Shown here one piece after another: positions 45,083-54,459 of a stretch of 64,000 nt of DNA. The translations under genes were made by a program, and so were the position numbers. Source of the stretch: Chloroherpetonaceae bacterium. GTDB taxonomy: Bacteria; Bacteroidota; Chlorobiia; Chlorobiales; Thermochlorobacteraceae. The stretch is from the NCBI GenBank assembly GCA_025056565.1, contig JANWWA010000005.1, forward strand, positions 7,219-71,218, written 5' to 3'. The notes beneath the pieces are model-generated. The model had not been told where the DNA came from and searched no databases. It worked only from the letters and a program-made list of their open reading frames with translations. The first letter of the stretch is position 1, and the number at the start of each line of letters is the position of its first letter.

Positions 45083-46030
45083 TTAGCAGGCAGAGGTTTT
45101 TAGCAATTGCTCAGCAATTTGGTAGGGTGAAAGGTTCGTGCGCATCAGCTCTTGCATGTGTTCAGTGCGGGCTTTTGTCCAGAACCGCTGCCGCCACTTT
45201 TCTTCAATGACACGGCAGATGAACGCTTGCTGGCGCATCTGTCGCTTTTGCTGAAGCTGATTGTGTGATTCCTGAAAGTTGCGATGTTCCTGAATCGCAT
45301 GGTGGAGGTCAGAGATGCCTTTGCCAAGTGTGGCAACGGTTTTGACCACTTTTGGACGCCAGTCGTCTGCCGCAGCGTAGCGCAGTTCCAAGCTTGCTGC
45401 CAGCGCTTGCACGGCTTTATCGGCATCTTGGTGGTCGGATTTGTTCATTACGAAAATATCGCCGATTTCCATCAGACCTGCTTTCATTGCTTGAATCGCA
45501 TCGCCAGACTCAGGCACAAGTGCCACAACTGTCGTATCAGCTGCACTGACCACGTCAAGTTCTGACTGTCCTACTCCCACTGTTTCCAAAATGATAATGT
45601 CGTAGCCTGCAGCGTCGAGCACATCAGCAACTTCGGAAGTCCTTTGTGCTAACCCACCTAAGCTGCCACGTGTGGCCATAGAGCGAATAAACACTCCCTC
45701 GTCAAGCATCACATCACTCATTCGGATGCGATCGCCGAGCAATGCGCCACCTGTGAAGGAACTGGTGGGGTCGACAGCGATAATAGCAACTTTGTGTCCA
45801 GCCAGTCGGAACTGGCGTGCAAGTTTATTGGTCAAGGTGCTCTTGCCAGCGCCCGGCGGTCCAGTGATGCCGATGCGATACGCATTTCCTACACGGGAAT
45901 ACAGCTCAGAGAGAATGTCTTCAATGCTTGGGTCACCATTTTCTACACGCGTGAGCAATCGCGCCAGCATTCGCTTATCACCTTGCAGAATGCTCTGTGT
46001 TACCGATAGGTTTGTCGCTGCGCTGCTCAT
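45083..46030 (-). CDS. meaB: Methylmalonyl-CoA mutase-associated GTPase MeaB
   Basis: A 315-residue G3E-type GTPase that protects and loads adenosylcobalamin-dependent methylmalonyl-CoA mutase. The P-loop GPPGAGKST, the Mg/switch segment VDPTSSFTGGALLGDRIRM, ETVGVGQSE and the guanine motif VMNKSD are complete. The helical C-terminus is normal. The mutase genes are not in this window, though the chaperone implies one exists. Confidence 0.94.
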   Translation of the reverse strand: MSSAATNLSVTQSILQGDKRMLARLLTRVENGDPSIEDILSELYSRVGNAYRIGITGPPGAGKSTLTNKLARQFRLAGHKVAIIAVDPTSSFTGGALLGDRIRMSDVMLDEGVFIRSMATRGSLGGLAQRTSEVADVLDAAGYDIIILETVGVGQSELDVVSAADTTVVALVPESGDAIQAMKAGLMEIGDIFVMNKSDHQDADKAVQALAASLELRYAAADDWRPKVVKTVATLGKGISDLHHAIQEHRNFQESHNQLQQKRQMRQQAFICRVIEEKWRQRFWTKARTEHMQELMRTNLSPYQIAEQLLKTSAC

Positions 46031-46134
46031 TTGGTTGGGTTACTTCCGCAATCAATTGGTTGAGAAAAGTCTATTCACGAAAATACAGTTTCGTTTATTT
46101 TGCACAATGTTTAGAATTGTAAAACAATAGAGCG

Positions 46135-47907
46135 TTGCAGCACTGCCTCTATGGCAATTCGTCAATGTTCTTGCCGCTACTTGCAATGCTTAAAGCCTTA
46201 CAGCAAATGAACGCCGGTTTACCCGATACTTGCGTGCAGTCGGTGCCCTTAGCATCTTTGGCATTGCGTTATGCTCTGGTGCTAGCCAGTCTTGGCACGC
46301 TGTTTTTTCTGCCTTTTCTGGGCGCAGTGCATCTTTTTGATTGGGATGAAATCAATTTTGCAGAGTCGGCGCGAGAGATGTTGGTAACGGGCAACTATGC
46401 ACGCGTGCAAATCAACTTTGAGCCATTTTGGGAAAAGCCACCGCTTTTTATCTGGCTGCAAGCCCTCTCGATGCACCTGTTTGGCATTAATGAGTTTGCA
46501 GCACGTTTTCCAAATGCGATTTTTGGTCTGCTCACCTTGCTGACACTGCTGCTGTTGGGTACGCGTCACTTTGATGCTCAATTTGGTTTCTTCTGGGCAC
46601 TGGCCTACTTTGGCTCTTTCCTGCCACACTTCTACTTCAAGACTGGCATCATCGACCCTGTTTTCAATTTTTTCATCTTTCTCGGTGTGTATGAAATCTT
46701 CCGTGCGTCGTTTGCCACTGACCGCTGCACAAGAGTATGGCATCTTCTGCTGGCGGGCACATTTGTTGGACTCGGCATAATGACCAAAGGCCCAGTTGCA
46801 CTCTTAGTTTCGGGGCTATCAGGTGCAATTTACGCTGGTGTGATGTTCTACCGCACGCAAGTGTGGCGGCTTACGCTGAGCGATGGGGTAATTTTTGTGC
46901 TGGTCTCACTGCTCGTGTCGGCACTTTGGTATGGCGTTGAGACCGCGCAAAATGGTGCATGGTTTTTGAAAGCCTTTATTAGCTACCAAATTGGGCTATT
47001 TCGTGAGCCTGTAGCAGGGCATGGTCAGCCGTTCTACTATCACTTTGTTGTGCTGCTCTTTGGCGTGTTTCCGGCTTCGTTCATCGCTATTCCTGCATTT
47101 CGTTCCAGCGCTGAGGAAAAGAGTGAGCGTGCAGCATGGCGGCTGATGATGATCATTCTGTTTGGCGTAGTACTCACCATTTTTTCAATTTCTACCACGA
47201 AGATTGTGCACTACTCCTCGCTGTGTTACTTTCCACTGACCTTTTTGGCGGCGTATCAAATTCACCAAGTGCAGACGGGCAAGGTGAAGTGGTCGGGCTG
47301 GCTAAGTGTGCTGCTCATTGCATTTGGTGTGCTGATTGCACTGCTGCTGATGCTGTTTCCAATCGCACTTCAAAATGTGGATAGGATTTTGCCGCTTGTG
47401 AAAGATGAATTGGTAAAAGCGGTGCTGCAATCGCCTGTTCAATGGGGTGGATACGAATGGGCAATTGGTGCGGGGTATCTGATGATGGTGCTCCTTAGCG
47501 GGCGCTATCTTTGGCAATCTCACTTCAAGCGTGGTTTCGGACTACTCTTCTTCTCAACGGCTCTTGCACTGCACCTTTTTACGCTCTTTGTAGCACCGAA
47601 GGTGGAAGCCTACACGCAAGCCGAGCCGATTCGATTTTACAAGTCGCTACAAAACGAAGACTGCTACATTGTAACAGGATACAAGAGCTATGCGCCGTAT
47701 TTTTATGCGCGTTTTCGCCCGCATCAATGTCCAAGCTCGCTTGACCACGAGTGGCTAGCTACAGGCCCAATTACCAAGCCTGCGTATTTTGTAGCAAAGC
47801 TGGATGGCGCTGAATGGTATCAGCAGTTTCCGCAGCTGAAAGAAATTCGTCGTGTGGGCGGCTATGTCTTCTTTAAGCGCGAGGTGCCTGCTTCGCCACA
47901 GCCCTGA
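46135..47907 (+). CDS. Glycosyltransferase family 39 / ArnT-like membrane protein
   Basis: A polytopic membrane glycosyltransferase using a polyprenyl-phosphate sugar donor. The first periplasmic loop has the catalytic DWDEINFAESAREM and EKPPLFIWLQAL motifs of PMT/ArnT enzymes. About ten to twelve membrane helices follow, then a C-terminal soluble part. The acceptor may be lipid A or a protein. The TTG at 46135 is the longest start; ATG codons at 46165 or 46207 are as likely. The gene diverges from meaB. Confidence 0.88.
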   Translation: MQHCLYGNSSMFLPLLAMLKALQQMNAGLPDTCVQSVPLASLALRYALVLASLGTLFFLPFLGAVHLFDWDEINFAESAREMLVTGNYARVQINFEPFWEKPPLFIWLQALSMHLFGINEFAARFPNAIFGLLTLLTLLLLGTRHFDAQFGFFWALAYFGSFLPHFYFKTGIIDPVFNFFIFLGVYEIFRASFATDRCTRVWHLLLAGTFVGLGIMTKGPVALLVSGLSGAIYAGVMFYRTQVWRLTLSDGVIFVLVSLLVSALWYGVETAQNGAWFLKAFISYQIGLFREPVAGHGQPFYYHFVVLLFGVFPASFIAIPAFRSSAEEKSERAAWRLMMIILFGVVLTIFSISTTKIVHYSSLCYFPLTFLAAYQIHQVQTGKVKWSGWLSVLLIAFGVLIALLLMLFPIALQNVDRILPLVKDELVKAVLQSPVQWGGYEWAIGAGYLMMVLLSGRYLWQSHFKRGFGLLFFSTALALHLFTLFVAPKVEAYTQAEPIRFYKSLQNEDCYIVTGYKSYAPYFYARFRPHQCPSSLDHEWLATGPITKPAYFVAKLDGAEWYQQFPQLKEIRRVGGYVFFKREVPASPQP

Positions 47908-47955
47908 TGCAATGACGGATTCTTTGCATGGTGAACCGATTAAACATTTTCAACT

Positions 47956-49059
47956 ATGAGCTACAAAGACTATCCGTCGCCAGAGACGAAATTTTACCAC
48001 CACGCCTTGCCATTTACGCTGGAATCTGGAGAAGTCTTGCCAGAGCTTGTGATTGCTTACCGCACGTGGGGTTCGCTGAATGCACTTGCAGACAACGCCA
48101 TTTTGATTTGTCACGGTCTAACTGGCTCTGCTGATGCAGATGAGTGGTGGAAACCGCTTTTTGGGGAAGGACGTGCCTTCGATACTACAAAAGATTTTAT
48201 CGTGGCAAGCAATGTCTTAGGTGGTTGCTATGGCACAACGGGTGCAACCAGCCTGAATCCGCACACTGGCAAATGGTATGGTGCAACCTTCCCACATATC
48301 ACCATTCGGGATATGGTAGCCGCACAAGCCCTGCTTATTGAAGCGCTAGGCATCAAGAAACTCAAGCTCGTCATCGGTGGCTCAATGGGGGGAATGCAAG
48401 TCTTAGAATGGGCGGTAATGTTTCCTGAAAAGGTTAAAGCGCTGTGCCCGATTGCTGTCTCTGGGCGGCACTCAGCGTGGTGCATTGCCATCAGTGAAGC
48501 CGAGCGGTTTGCTATCTATGCAGACGCGCGCTGGCAGAACGGTAACTACTCACCTGACGACCCGCCGACAGCAGGACTTGCAGCCGCCAGAATGATGGCG
48601 ATGATTTCTTATCGCAGCAAAGCCAGCTTCGATATCAAGTTCTCACGCGCTCCACAATCGCCCGACTCAGAGCTGTTCGCCGTCGAGAGCTATCTGCGCT
48701 ATCAAGGCAAAAAGTTTATTGACCGCTTCGATGCAAATACTTACATCACGCTCACCAAAGCAATGGACACACATGACCTTGCGCGCGGTCGTGGAGACTA
48801 TGAGCAAGTGTTGCGCTCCATTCAGCAGCCTACGCTAGTGGTCAGCATTCCTTCGGACATTCTCTACTTGCCTGAGGAGCAAGCTGAACTGGCACGCTAC
48901 CTCCCTTGCGCTGAGCTTGCCACGCTGAACTCGCCGCACGGACACGATGCCTTTCTCATTGATATGGAGCAACTAAACGAGATTGTGGTAGCTTTTCTCA
49001 AAAAACTAGAATCTGGCTATCCTATTCGGCGCTGCGACGACGATGACCTTGCATCGTAG
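47956..49059 (+). CDS. metX: Homoserine O-acetyltransferase
   Basis: A 367-residue alpha/beta-hydrolase-fold enzyme that acetylates homoserine in methionine synthesis. The GGSMGGMQVLEWA nucleophile elbow (Ser about 143), VLGGCYGTTGATSLNP, and the acid/base pair SDILYLPEEQ and SPHGHDAFLID are as in MetX. The ATG at 47956 gives the standard N-terminus (TKFYHHALPFTLESGEVLPEL). No SAM riboswitch is possible in the 48-base leader. Confidence 0.95.
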   Translation: MSYKDYPSPETKFYHHALPFTLESGEVLPELVIAYRTWGSLNALADNAILICHGLTGSADADEWWKPLFGEGRAFDTTKDFIVASNVLGGCYGTTGATSLNPHTGKWYGATFPHITIRDMVAAQALLIEALGIKKLKLVIGGSMGGMQVLEWAVMFPEKVKALCPIAVSGRHSAWCIAISEAERFAIYADARWQNGNYSPDDPPTAGLAAARMMAMISYRSKASFDIKFSRAPQSPDSELFAVESYLRYQGKKFIDRFDANTYITLTKAMDTHDLARGRGDYEQVLRSIQQPTLVVSIPSDILYLPEEQAELARYLPCAELATLNSPHGHDAFLIDMEQLNEIVVAFLKKLESGYPIRRCDDDDLAS

Positions 49060-49215
49060 CTAATAGCGTAAAAATGTTTGTTGGCAACCCAAAGCAAGGT
49101 TGCTTTGCAATTCGTCCAAATCGACTTTTGGAGCTGGAGGACTGCGTTGAGCAAGTCTCCTTAGAGAAGTAGATTGCCCACAAATAGCCGTAACTTCGCA
49201 GCAAGGGAGGAAGCG

Positions 49216-49911
49216 ATGGGATTAGGAACTTGGATAAAGGGACTGGCTTCGGCTATTTCATCGGCAGGGGCGGCAGCCAAGGCGGTGGCAAAGCACATGT
49301 CTGCAACTGCCGATGTGGTCATACCAGAAAAAGCCTGTAACCTTTTCTTAGAGGCGATTACCAAGCGTGATAGCCCAATTCAAAAGCCACACATTGTCAT
49401 TCATGACAAATGGTTCGAGCTGAAGTTTTTCCACGTGCAACCGCCAGCACCAGCGCTCTTTTGCGTCTTGCCACTGCATATTGCTGAGCTGGTCATCAAC
49501 TCTGAATATCATTACGCCGTCATTGAGCGAGCGGGTAAGCTCTCGATTGTGTCAGGAAGTGTTTGGCAAAGCATCCCTAACAAACTCTGGCAAGCCTATC
49601 TCAATTCCAGTCGTGGAGAGCGGAGGATTCTGAAAGCGATTGCCGATAGCGTAGAGTTTATTGACTTTTTGCCAGCATTTCGCTTGTGCGGCAATGAATT
49701 GCGACCCGCTTCATTGCGACTGAATTTGACTGAAGTCTTCAAGCAACACCGCGTAACGGCGCTGATGATGGAACACGGCATCACTGACATTGTCGGGATT
49801 TCATCGCTGACCGAAGAGGAAGGGCAATTCGTGCTGAATCTACGGCTTGGGAGCAAAGTAGTCGATAAGCCAAGAGGCACAGACAGACTGTTTGAAAGAT
49901 TTCAATACTGA
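49216..49911 (+). CDS. Protein of unknown function
   Basis: A 231-residue protein with no recognised family. The ATG at 49216 has an AGGGAGG site; the upstream ATG at 49174 does not. After an Ala/Ser-rich amphipathic start there is a mixed alpha/beta domain (about 60-220) with no signal peptide or membrane helix. It lies alone between metX and the PAP2-like gene. Confidence 0.65.
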   Translation: MGLGTWIKGLASAISSAGAAAKAVAKHMSATADVVIPEKACNLFLEAITKRDSPIQKPHIVIHDKWFELKFFHVQPPAPALFCVLPLHIAELVINSEYHYAVIERAGKLSIVSGSVWQSIPNKLWQAYLNSSRGERRILKAIADSVEFIDFLPAFRLCGNELRPASLRLNLTEVFKQHRVTALMMEHGITDIVGISSLTEEEGQFVLNLRLGSKVVDKPRGTDRLFERFQY

Positions 49912-50037
49912 TGCAGTGATTGCTAAAAAATTTCAAAGAGACAAAATCGAACACACGCAAAGGGTATTCACGCACAAACGTCCTTTCATATTGGCTGTGC
50001 CGTAGTTGCCTACAATCAAAGAAACCAAGACAATTGT

Positions 50038-50045
50038 TATCTTTG
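50038..50045 (+). promoter_or_regulatory. Candidate -7 box of the PAP2-like gene
   Basis: TATCTTTG followed by G lies 20 bases before the ATG at 50066, giving a short leader. No TTG is at -33. Confidence 0.4.
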
Positions 50046-50065
50046 GGTAAGGCAACCCTAAAGCT

Positions 50066-50647
50066 ATGGCGCAGAAACTTGCTCGGCTTATCTCAAACAT
50101 ACTGCACCCGATTGTTTTACCTGTTCTGACCTATTGGGCTGTGTTGTTTCTTGGCTTTGAAAACTTAGAGAATCGCTACCTGTATCTTTTCATTGCTTTC
50201 TTGATTTGCACGGTTACGCCAGCAATTGTGGTCGTGATTTTGCTTAGGCGTGGCAAAGTAAATGACTATGACATTTCGCATCGAGAGCGGCGAACGGTGC
50301 CATTTATGATTGGCATCGTGGTATATCTGATTGGTGCGCTCATCTTTGAGGCCTTAGGTGCGCCGCGCATTGCCTCCGCATTTATGATTTGCTATGCAAT
50401 GAACACCTTCGTGGTAATGTTGATTACGTTTGTCTGGAAAATCAGTGTCCATGTTACATCGTTGGGAGGACCGATTGCGGCGCTCTATTTCGTGTTTGGT
50501 AGCCCGATGCTGATGCTGCTGCTTTTAATGCCACCGCTGATGTGGTCGCGTGTGCAGCTGAAAGCACATACACCGATGCAAACACTGGCAGGGGCGATAG
50601 TGGGGTTCTTTCTCACCTTGTTAGAACTGCGCTGGCTGTTGCAGTAA
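50066..50647 (+). CDS. PAP2-like membrane phosphatase with altered active site
   Basis: A 193-residue polytopic membrane protein with five to six helices. The segment FVWKISVHVTSLGG and later WSRVQLKAHTPMQ are like the second and third PAP2 motifs, and SRVQLKAH fits SRx5H exactly. The aspartate usually three residues later is replaced by Gln, and the first KxxxxxxRP motif is not clear. Such proteins often act on undecaprenyl pyrophosphate or related lipids. Confidence 0.72.
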   Translation: MAQKLARLISNILHPIVLPVLTYWAVLFLGFENLENRYLYLFIAFLICTVTPAIVVVILLRRGKVNDYDISHRERRTVPFMIGIVVYLIGALIFEALGAPRIASAFMICYAMNTFVVMLITFVWKISVHVTSLGGPIAALYFVFGSPMLMLLLLMPPLMWSRVQLKAHTPMQTLAGAIVGFFLTLLELRWLLQ

Positions 50648-50770
50648 CTGGGTATCGCTTTACCTTCACATACCTCCATAAACAGAATTGCATATCGAAA
50701 AGAAAATGCTATATTGACCAGCTTTCTTTTCATCGCATAGGGAAAGCACTGTCAGCAGGACATGCACAAA

Positions 50771-50862
<92 letters not shown>

Positions 50863-50896
50863 AAGACACCACGCAAAGGAGGTCATACAATACTGG

Positions 50897-52138
50897 ATGT
50901 TAGCGCCCCAGAAATTCAACACAGCTATGCCGAAAAAAGCAGCGACCGCCAACAGCACAACAAAAACAAGTAAAAAAAACACAGGAGAAAAGGCGGCAAA
51001 AGAGCGCGCTAGCCCTCGCCAACCCACGCTTCGCAAGTCTACTCAGAAAAGCACAAGCAAAGAAGGCGTAGGCAAGAAAAAGGCAGTAAAGAAAGCAAGA
51101 AGCGCTGAGAAAATCACAGAAGAAAGCGCGGCTGAAAAAAGTGGGGAAAGTCGCACTCAAAAGTCAACTGAGCAGCAGGTTACTGAGAGTAAAAAGCAAG
51201 TTCAAAAAGCGCGTTTTCCCAAGAAGTGGCGTCTGAGTGAAACCCTAACTGAAACAAAGGTATCACCTGACTTTGAATCCCCTCGCGCTGCAAAGAAGCC
51301 ATCGTTTGCTTCGCCCAGTGAAGAAGAGAAGGCGCAGCCAGAAAGAGAGAAGTCAATTTTGCTTGGTGAAGAAGAGGCGGCAGACGAAGTCTGGAGCAGC
51401 GAAGCAGAATTAACAGAGGATTTACTCCCTGATGAAGAGGTGATCGAAACGGAAAAGCCCACTGAAGACAGCGAGCCAGAAGTAGAGGAAGAGCCAGAAA
51501 TAGAGGTAGAGTTACCAAAGGAGCTTGAGCCGAAAGATGAAAAACCTTCCTCGCGAGAAGAAGACTATGCACTGATTGACATTATCCGAGAAGGCAACCG
51601 CCGTGAGCAAGAGCAGGCTTTCAAGAAATTGCTAAGCAAGTATCGCGGTCAAATCTACAACCTGATTCTTAAAATCGTTCATAATCCGAATGAAGTAGAT
51701 GACCTTGTGCAAGAGTCGTTCTCTAAGGCCTTCAACTCGATTACAAACTTCAACAAAGAGTATGCGTTCTCCACTTGGCTATATCGCATTGCCACCAATA
51801 GCAGCATAGATTTTCTACGCAAGCGCCGCTTGAAGACCTTCTCAATTGATAATCCTATCAAAACCAAAGACGATGAATACACAGTCGAGATTCCAGATTC
51901 CAGCGAAGAACCAGAAAGAAATATCATTCAAAAGCAGCGTGATACCTTAGTGCGTGAAGCAATTGAACAGCTGCCGCCGAAATACCGCACCGTTATTGAA
52001 ATGCGCCACTTGCAAGAAATGAGTTATGAAGAAATTGCAAAAGCGCTGCAGATTCCGCTGGGCACCGTTAAGGCGCATATTTTCCGCGCAAGAGAGATGC
52101 TCTACAAAATGCTGCGCGATAAGTTGCGTAGTTACTGA
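50897..52138 (+). CDS. ECF-like sigma factor with a very long low-complexity N-terminus
   Basis: A 413-residue sigma-70-family factor. Only the last 190 residues or so form the normal ECF body: region 2 (LLSKYRGQIYNLILKIVHN, DDLVQESFSKAF, FSTWLYRIATNSSIDFLRK) and region 4 (LPPKYRTVIEMRHLQEMSYEEIAKAL, GTVKAHIFRARE). The first 220 residues are low complexity: basic and Ala/Lys-rich at first, then strongly acidic. The ATG at 50897 is chosen because an ideal AAAGGAGGT site lies 13 bases upstream; an ATG at 50927 is possible. It starts 36 bases after the serine tRNA, so the two may share a transcript. No anti-sigma gene is adjacent. Confidence 0.9.
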   Translation: MLAPQKFNTAMPKKAATANSTTKTSKKNTGEKAAKERASPRQPTLRKSTQKSTSKEGVGKKKAVKKARSAEKITEESAAEKSGESRTQKSTEQQVTESKKQVQKARFPKKWRLSETLTETKVSPDFESPRAAKKPSFASPSEEEKAQPEREKSILLGEEEAADEVWSSEAELTEDLLPDEEVIETEKPTEDSEPEVEEEPEIEVELPKELEPKDEKPSSREEDYALIDIIREGNRREQEQAFKKLLSKYRGQIYNLILKIVHNPNEVDDLVQESFSKAFNSITNFNKEYAFSTWLYRIATNSSIDFLRKRRLKTFSIDNPIKTKDDEYTVEIPDSSEEPERNIIQKQRDTLVREAIEQLPPKYRTVIEMRHLQEMSYEEIAKALQIPLGTVKAHIFRAREMLYKMLRDKLRSY

Positions 52139-52146
52139 GCGGTGCG

Positions 52147-52154
52147 TAACTTTG
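52147..52154 (+). promoter_or_regulatory. Candidate -7 box (TAACTTTG)
   Basis: TAACTTTG lies just after the sigma gene, with a TTG 20 bases upstream at 52124-52126. It is about 180 bases before the next gene. Confidence 0.35.
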
Positions 52155-52237
52155 CAGACACTTTCACTCCTCATCGTTTCACATTGTGGTTATCCTGCCT
52201 GAAGTTGCAGCGTGCAAAGTGACGGGCGCAGAAGCAC

Positions 52238-52281
52238 GTGACAATTGTCACAGAAAGAATAAGGGTGTGGCAGTATAATTG
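52238..52281 (+). promoter_or_regulatory. CRP-like operator and promoter of the exported-protein gene
   Basis: A perfect 14-base palindrome GTGACAATTGTCAC (52238-52251) matches CRP-type sites (GTGA-N6-TCAC). TATAATTG follows at 52274-52281. If transcription starts about seven bases after TATAAT, the palindrome centre is near -41.5, the place of a class II CRP activator. The gene starts at 52333. Confidence 0.5.
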
Positions 52282-52332
52282 CGCCGAGTATGTAGGCGGC
52301 TTTCCAAATTCAAATTCTCGAGGAAAATTGCG

Positions 52333-53445
52333 ATGCGATACGTAACGCTATTTTTCGCTGTGCTGCTATGCGCAGCAGCAAATCAAGCAAATGCACAGTT
52401 CCCACAAGGGGTAAGTCTTAGTGGAGAAAGAATTGGCAATCCCCAAATTATCCGAACAGGCGATATTCTGGCACTAAACCCAGAAACAGGGGCATCGCCG
52501 ACTGGCATTGACCTCTTCTACATTGCGCTCATTAACAACTCTGGGCGTGATGTAACGGGTCTGAGATTGCGGCTCATTTTCCGCAAAGACGGCACAGAAC
52601 TGGCACGTGGGTTTTCAAGCAACGTGCCCCCGCGCACGCTGCCGCAAGGGGTTTTGCGCCTTTCCAGCAACCAGATTCCATCAAGCCTGTGGGCGCCACA
52701 AGGCTTTAGCTTCAGCGAGGCAGAAATCCGCCGATTGGCTGGAGCACAGGCGACTGTGGCGGGTGTAACCAATGTGCCTTCATATCTGCCAGCAGGCGTC
52801 TACACGCTGGATTGGACGCTGGTAGACGAGAGAGGAAATGAGAGCAACACGGTGTCTATTGTGTTTAACCTAACGAATCCAACAGGGTTTGTGCAACTGA
52901 TTAGTCCAGGGGCATTGGTTGGTAGCGACCCTGTGGAAGAAGTACCAACTGTATTGCCATTTTTCCTCTGGCAAGGTGATGCACCAGAGTATGAAATCAC
53001 CATTTGGACAGATGACACTGAGGAAGGCAGCGGACGACGCTTCAATGAAGAAAATAGCCCTCATCCGAACCCAAATGTGCGTGAGCGCGTGCGTATGCCG
53101 AGCTATCAATTCCCAAGCGGGGGAAGCACTACAACAGGACGAGTGGTTCGACCCTTGCAGCCCGGCAAAATGGTCTACTGGCAAGTGAAATCTTTTGCAG
53201 ACGTAGCCTTTGCAGGCACAACACCACTTTCAACCTCGCCTGTCTACTCCTTCCGAATTGCAGCAGAAAATAGTCAGGCGATATCGGAACTCATTCAGTT
53301 GCTCAGAGAAAAGTATGGCATTCAAGGCTTAGAAGGAAGCAGCTTTGTGAGTTGGACAGGTGTGGCTAACGGAACACTTTACATAAACAGTGCGGACTTA
53401 CAAACGCTCATCAACGAGCTGCGTCGTAGAACCCCAAGTAACTAA
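52333..53445 (+). CDS. Exported protein with Ig-like domains, unknown function
   Basis: A 370-residue secreted protein with a signal peptide (RYVTLFFAVLLCAAANQANAQ). The ATG at 52333 has a GAGGAAAA site. The body has beta-rich segments in Ig/fibronectin style (for example GLRLRLIFRKDGTELARG and YTLDWTLVDERGNES) and a small helical C-terminus. No family or catalytic motif is recognised. The FecR-type gene follows after 23 bases, so the two probably act together at the envelope. Confidence 0.75.
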   Translation: MRYVTLFFAVLLCAAANQANAQFPQGVSLSGERIGNPQIIRTGDILALNPETGASPTGIDLFYIALINNSGRDVTGLRLRLIFRKDGTELARGFSSNVPPRTLPQGVLRLSSNQIPSSLWAPQGFSFSEAEIRRLAGAQATVAGVTNVPSYLPAGVYTLDWTLVDERGNESNTVSIVFNLTNPTGFVQLISPGALVGSDPVEEVPTVLPFFLWQGDAPEYEITIWTDDTEEGSGRRFNEENSPHPNPNVRERVRMPSYQFPSGGSTTTGRVVRPLQPGKMVYWQVKSFADVAFAGTTPLSTSPVYSFRIAAENSQAISELIQLLREKYGIQGLEGSSFVSWTGVANGTLYINSADLQTLINELRRRTPSN

Positions 53446-53468
53446 ATCAGGGAGGGAGGATTTGCAAA

Positions 53469-54173
53469 ATGATGAAAAAAGTGAATATGAAAATTGCATT
53501 TCTGAGCATTGCGCTCTACTTGACGGCAAGCTGGGTGCAAGCGAGCGAAAAACCCAAGCCCGACGCGTCGAAAACCGATGCACAAGGCGTGGCTATCGTC
53601 GTCAAAGCAATTAAGGTCGTGGAAGCAAAAGAGAAACAAAGCAATTGGCGCAGCGTGCAGCGTGGTCAGCAGCTTAACTCAGGCACGCAGGTCAGGACAG
53701 GTGCACAGTCTTTTTCTATCTTGAAGTTTGCAGATAACTCTGTAGTGCGTATCTCAGAAAACTCAGAGATTGTCATCAAAGGCGACAAAGCGGCTGGCAA
53801 TGCGATGAACAAGACCGTAGAACTTAATCTCGGCAAGGTCGGCTTCAACATCAAGAAGCAAGGGCAAGGTGAGGTCTTCCGCTTCTCCTCGCCAACAGCT
53901 GTGGCGTCTATCAAAGGCACAACAGGCTATTTTGGAAATGGAAGCCTGCTCATTCTCAGTGGACTGGCATCACTGTCGTTGCCTGATGGCTCACTTGCAA
54001 GAGATGTTGGTGAAGGGCAAATTGGCATAGTTGCTAACGGGCAGGTAGAAGTGCGTCCAGCTACTCAGGAAGAATTGGACGAGGCGCGTCGCATCGTAGG
54101 CGAAATCAATGAGCGTATTACCATTAAGTTCCGTGATAAGAATGGTAATATCAGAGAGATTGAAATCAGATAG
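53469..54173 (+). CDS. Exported FecR-domain protein
   Basis: A 234-residue exported protein with a FecR domain (about 60-150: QLNSGTQVRTGAQSFSILKFADNSVVRI and SPTAVASIKGTTGYF). Such domains occur both in anti-sigma regulators and in free periplasmic proteins; here there is no membrane helix after the signal peptide, so it is probably a periplasmic or surface protein. A strong terminator follows. An ECF sigma gene lies two genes upstream, but a regulatory link is only possible, not shown. Confidence 0.85.
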   Translation: MMKKVNMKIAFLSIALYLTASWVQASEKPKPDASKTDAQGVAIVVKAIKVVEAKEKQSNWRSVQRGQQLNSGTQVRTGAQSFSILKFADNSVVRISENSEIVIKGDKAAGNAMNKTVELNLGKVGFNIKKQGQGEVFRFSSPTAVASIKGTTGYFGNGSLLILSGLASLSLPDGSLARDVGEGQIGIVANGQVEVRPATQEELDEARRIVGEINERITIKFRDKNGNIREIEIR

Positions 54174-54199
54174 TGTTTGAGGTTTAGCACCAAGTTGCA

Positions 54200-54248
54200 A
54201 GCGTGCCTTGACTCCCAATCTTCGGAGCTCAAGGCACGCTGCGCTTTT
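54200..54248 (+). terminator. Rho-independent terminator after the FecR gene
   Basis: AGCGTGCCTTGA (54200-54211) pairs with TCAAGGCACGCT (54229-54240), with further CTCC/GGAG pairing inside, and GCGCTTTT follows. The rest of the 286-base gap is featureless apart from the promoter box at 54424. Confidence 0.85.
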
Positions 54249-54423
54249 ATGTGATAGGCTGCTATGTCCGAAAGCGCATGTAGCAGCCAAAAATCTCCTA
54301 AGCGAACTCGAGGGCACACGACAAGGGATTGCATCAACTAATTCGTGCAAAAAATTTACCCTTGCTTCCACCGCATAAAGACTTTCATCTTTGAAAGAAC
54401 GCTCTCAAGAAACCGGCTTGCGC

Positions 54424-54431
54424 TATTTTTG
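54424..54431 (+). promoter_or_regulatory. Candidate -7 box of the DUF58 gene
   Basis: TATTTTTG followed by C lies 28 bases before the ATG at 54460. No TTG is at -33. Confidence 0.4.
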
Positions 54432-54459
54432 CACACCTAACTCAGACTGAACTTGAAAA

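Noticed and set aside
47907-47955. Possible SAM riboswitch before metX
   Set aside because: The leader is only 48 bases, with at most a six-pair hairpin.
49174-49215. Longer start of the unknown protein after metX
   Set aside because: No ribosome site; the ATG at 49216 has a good one.
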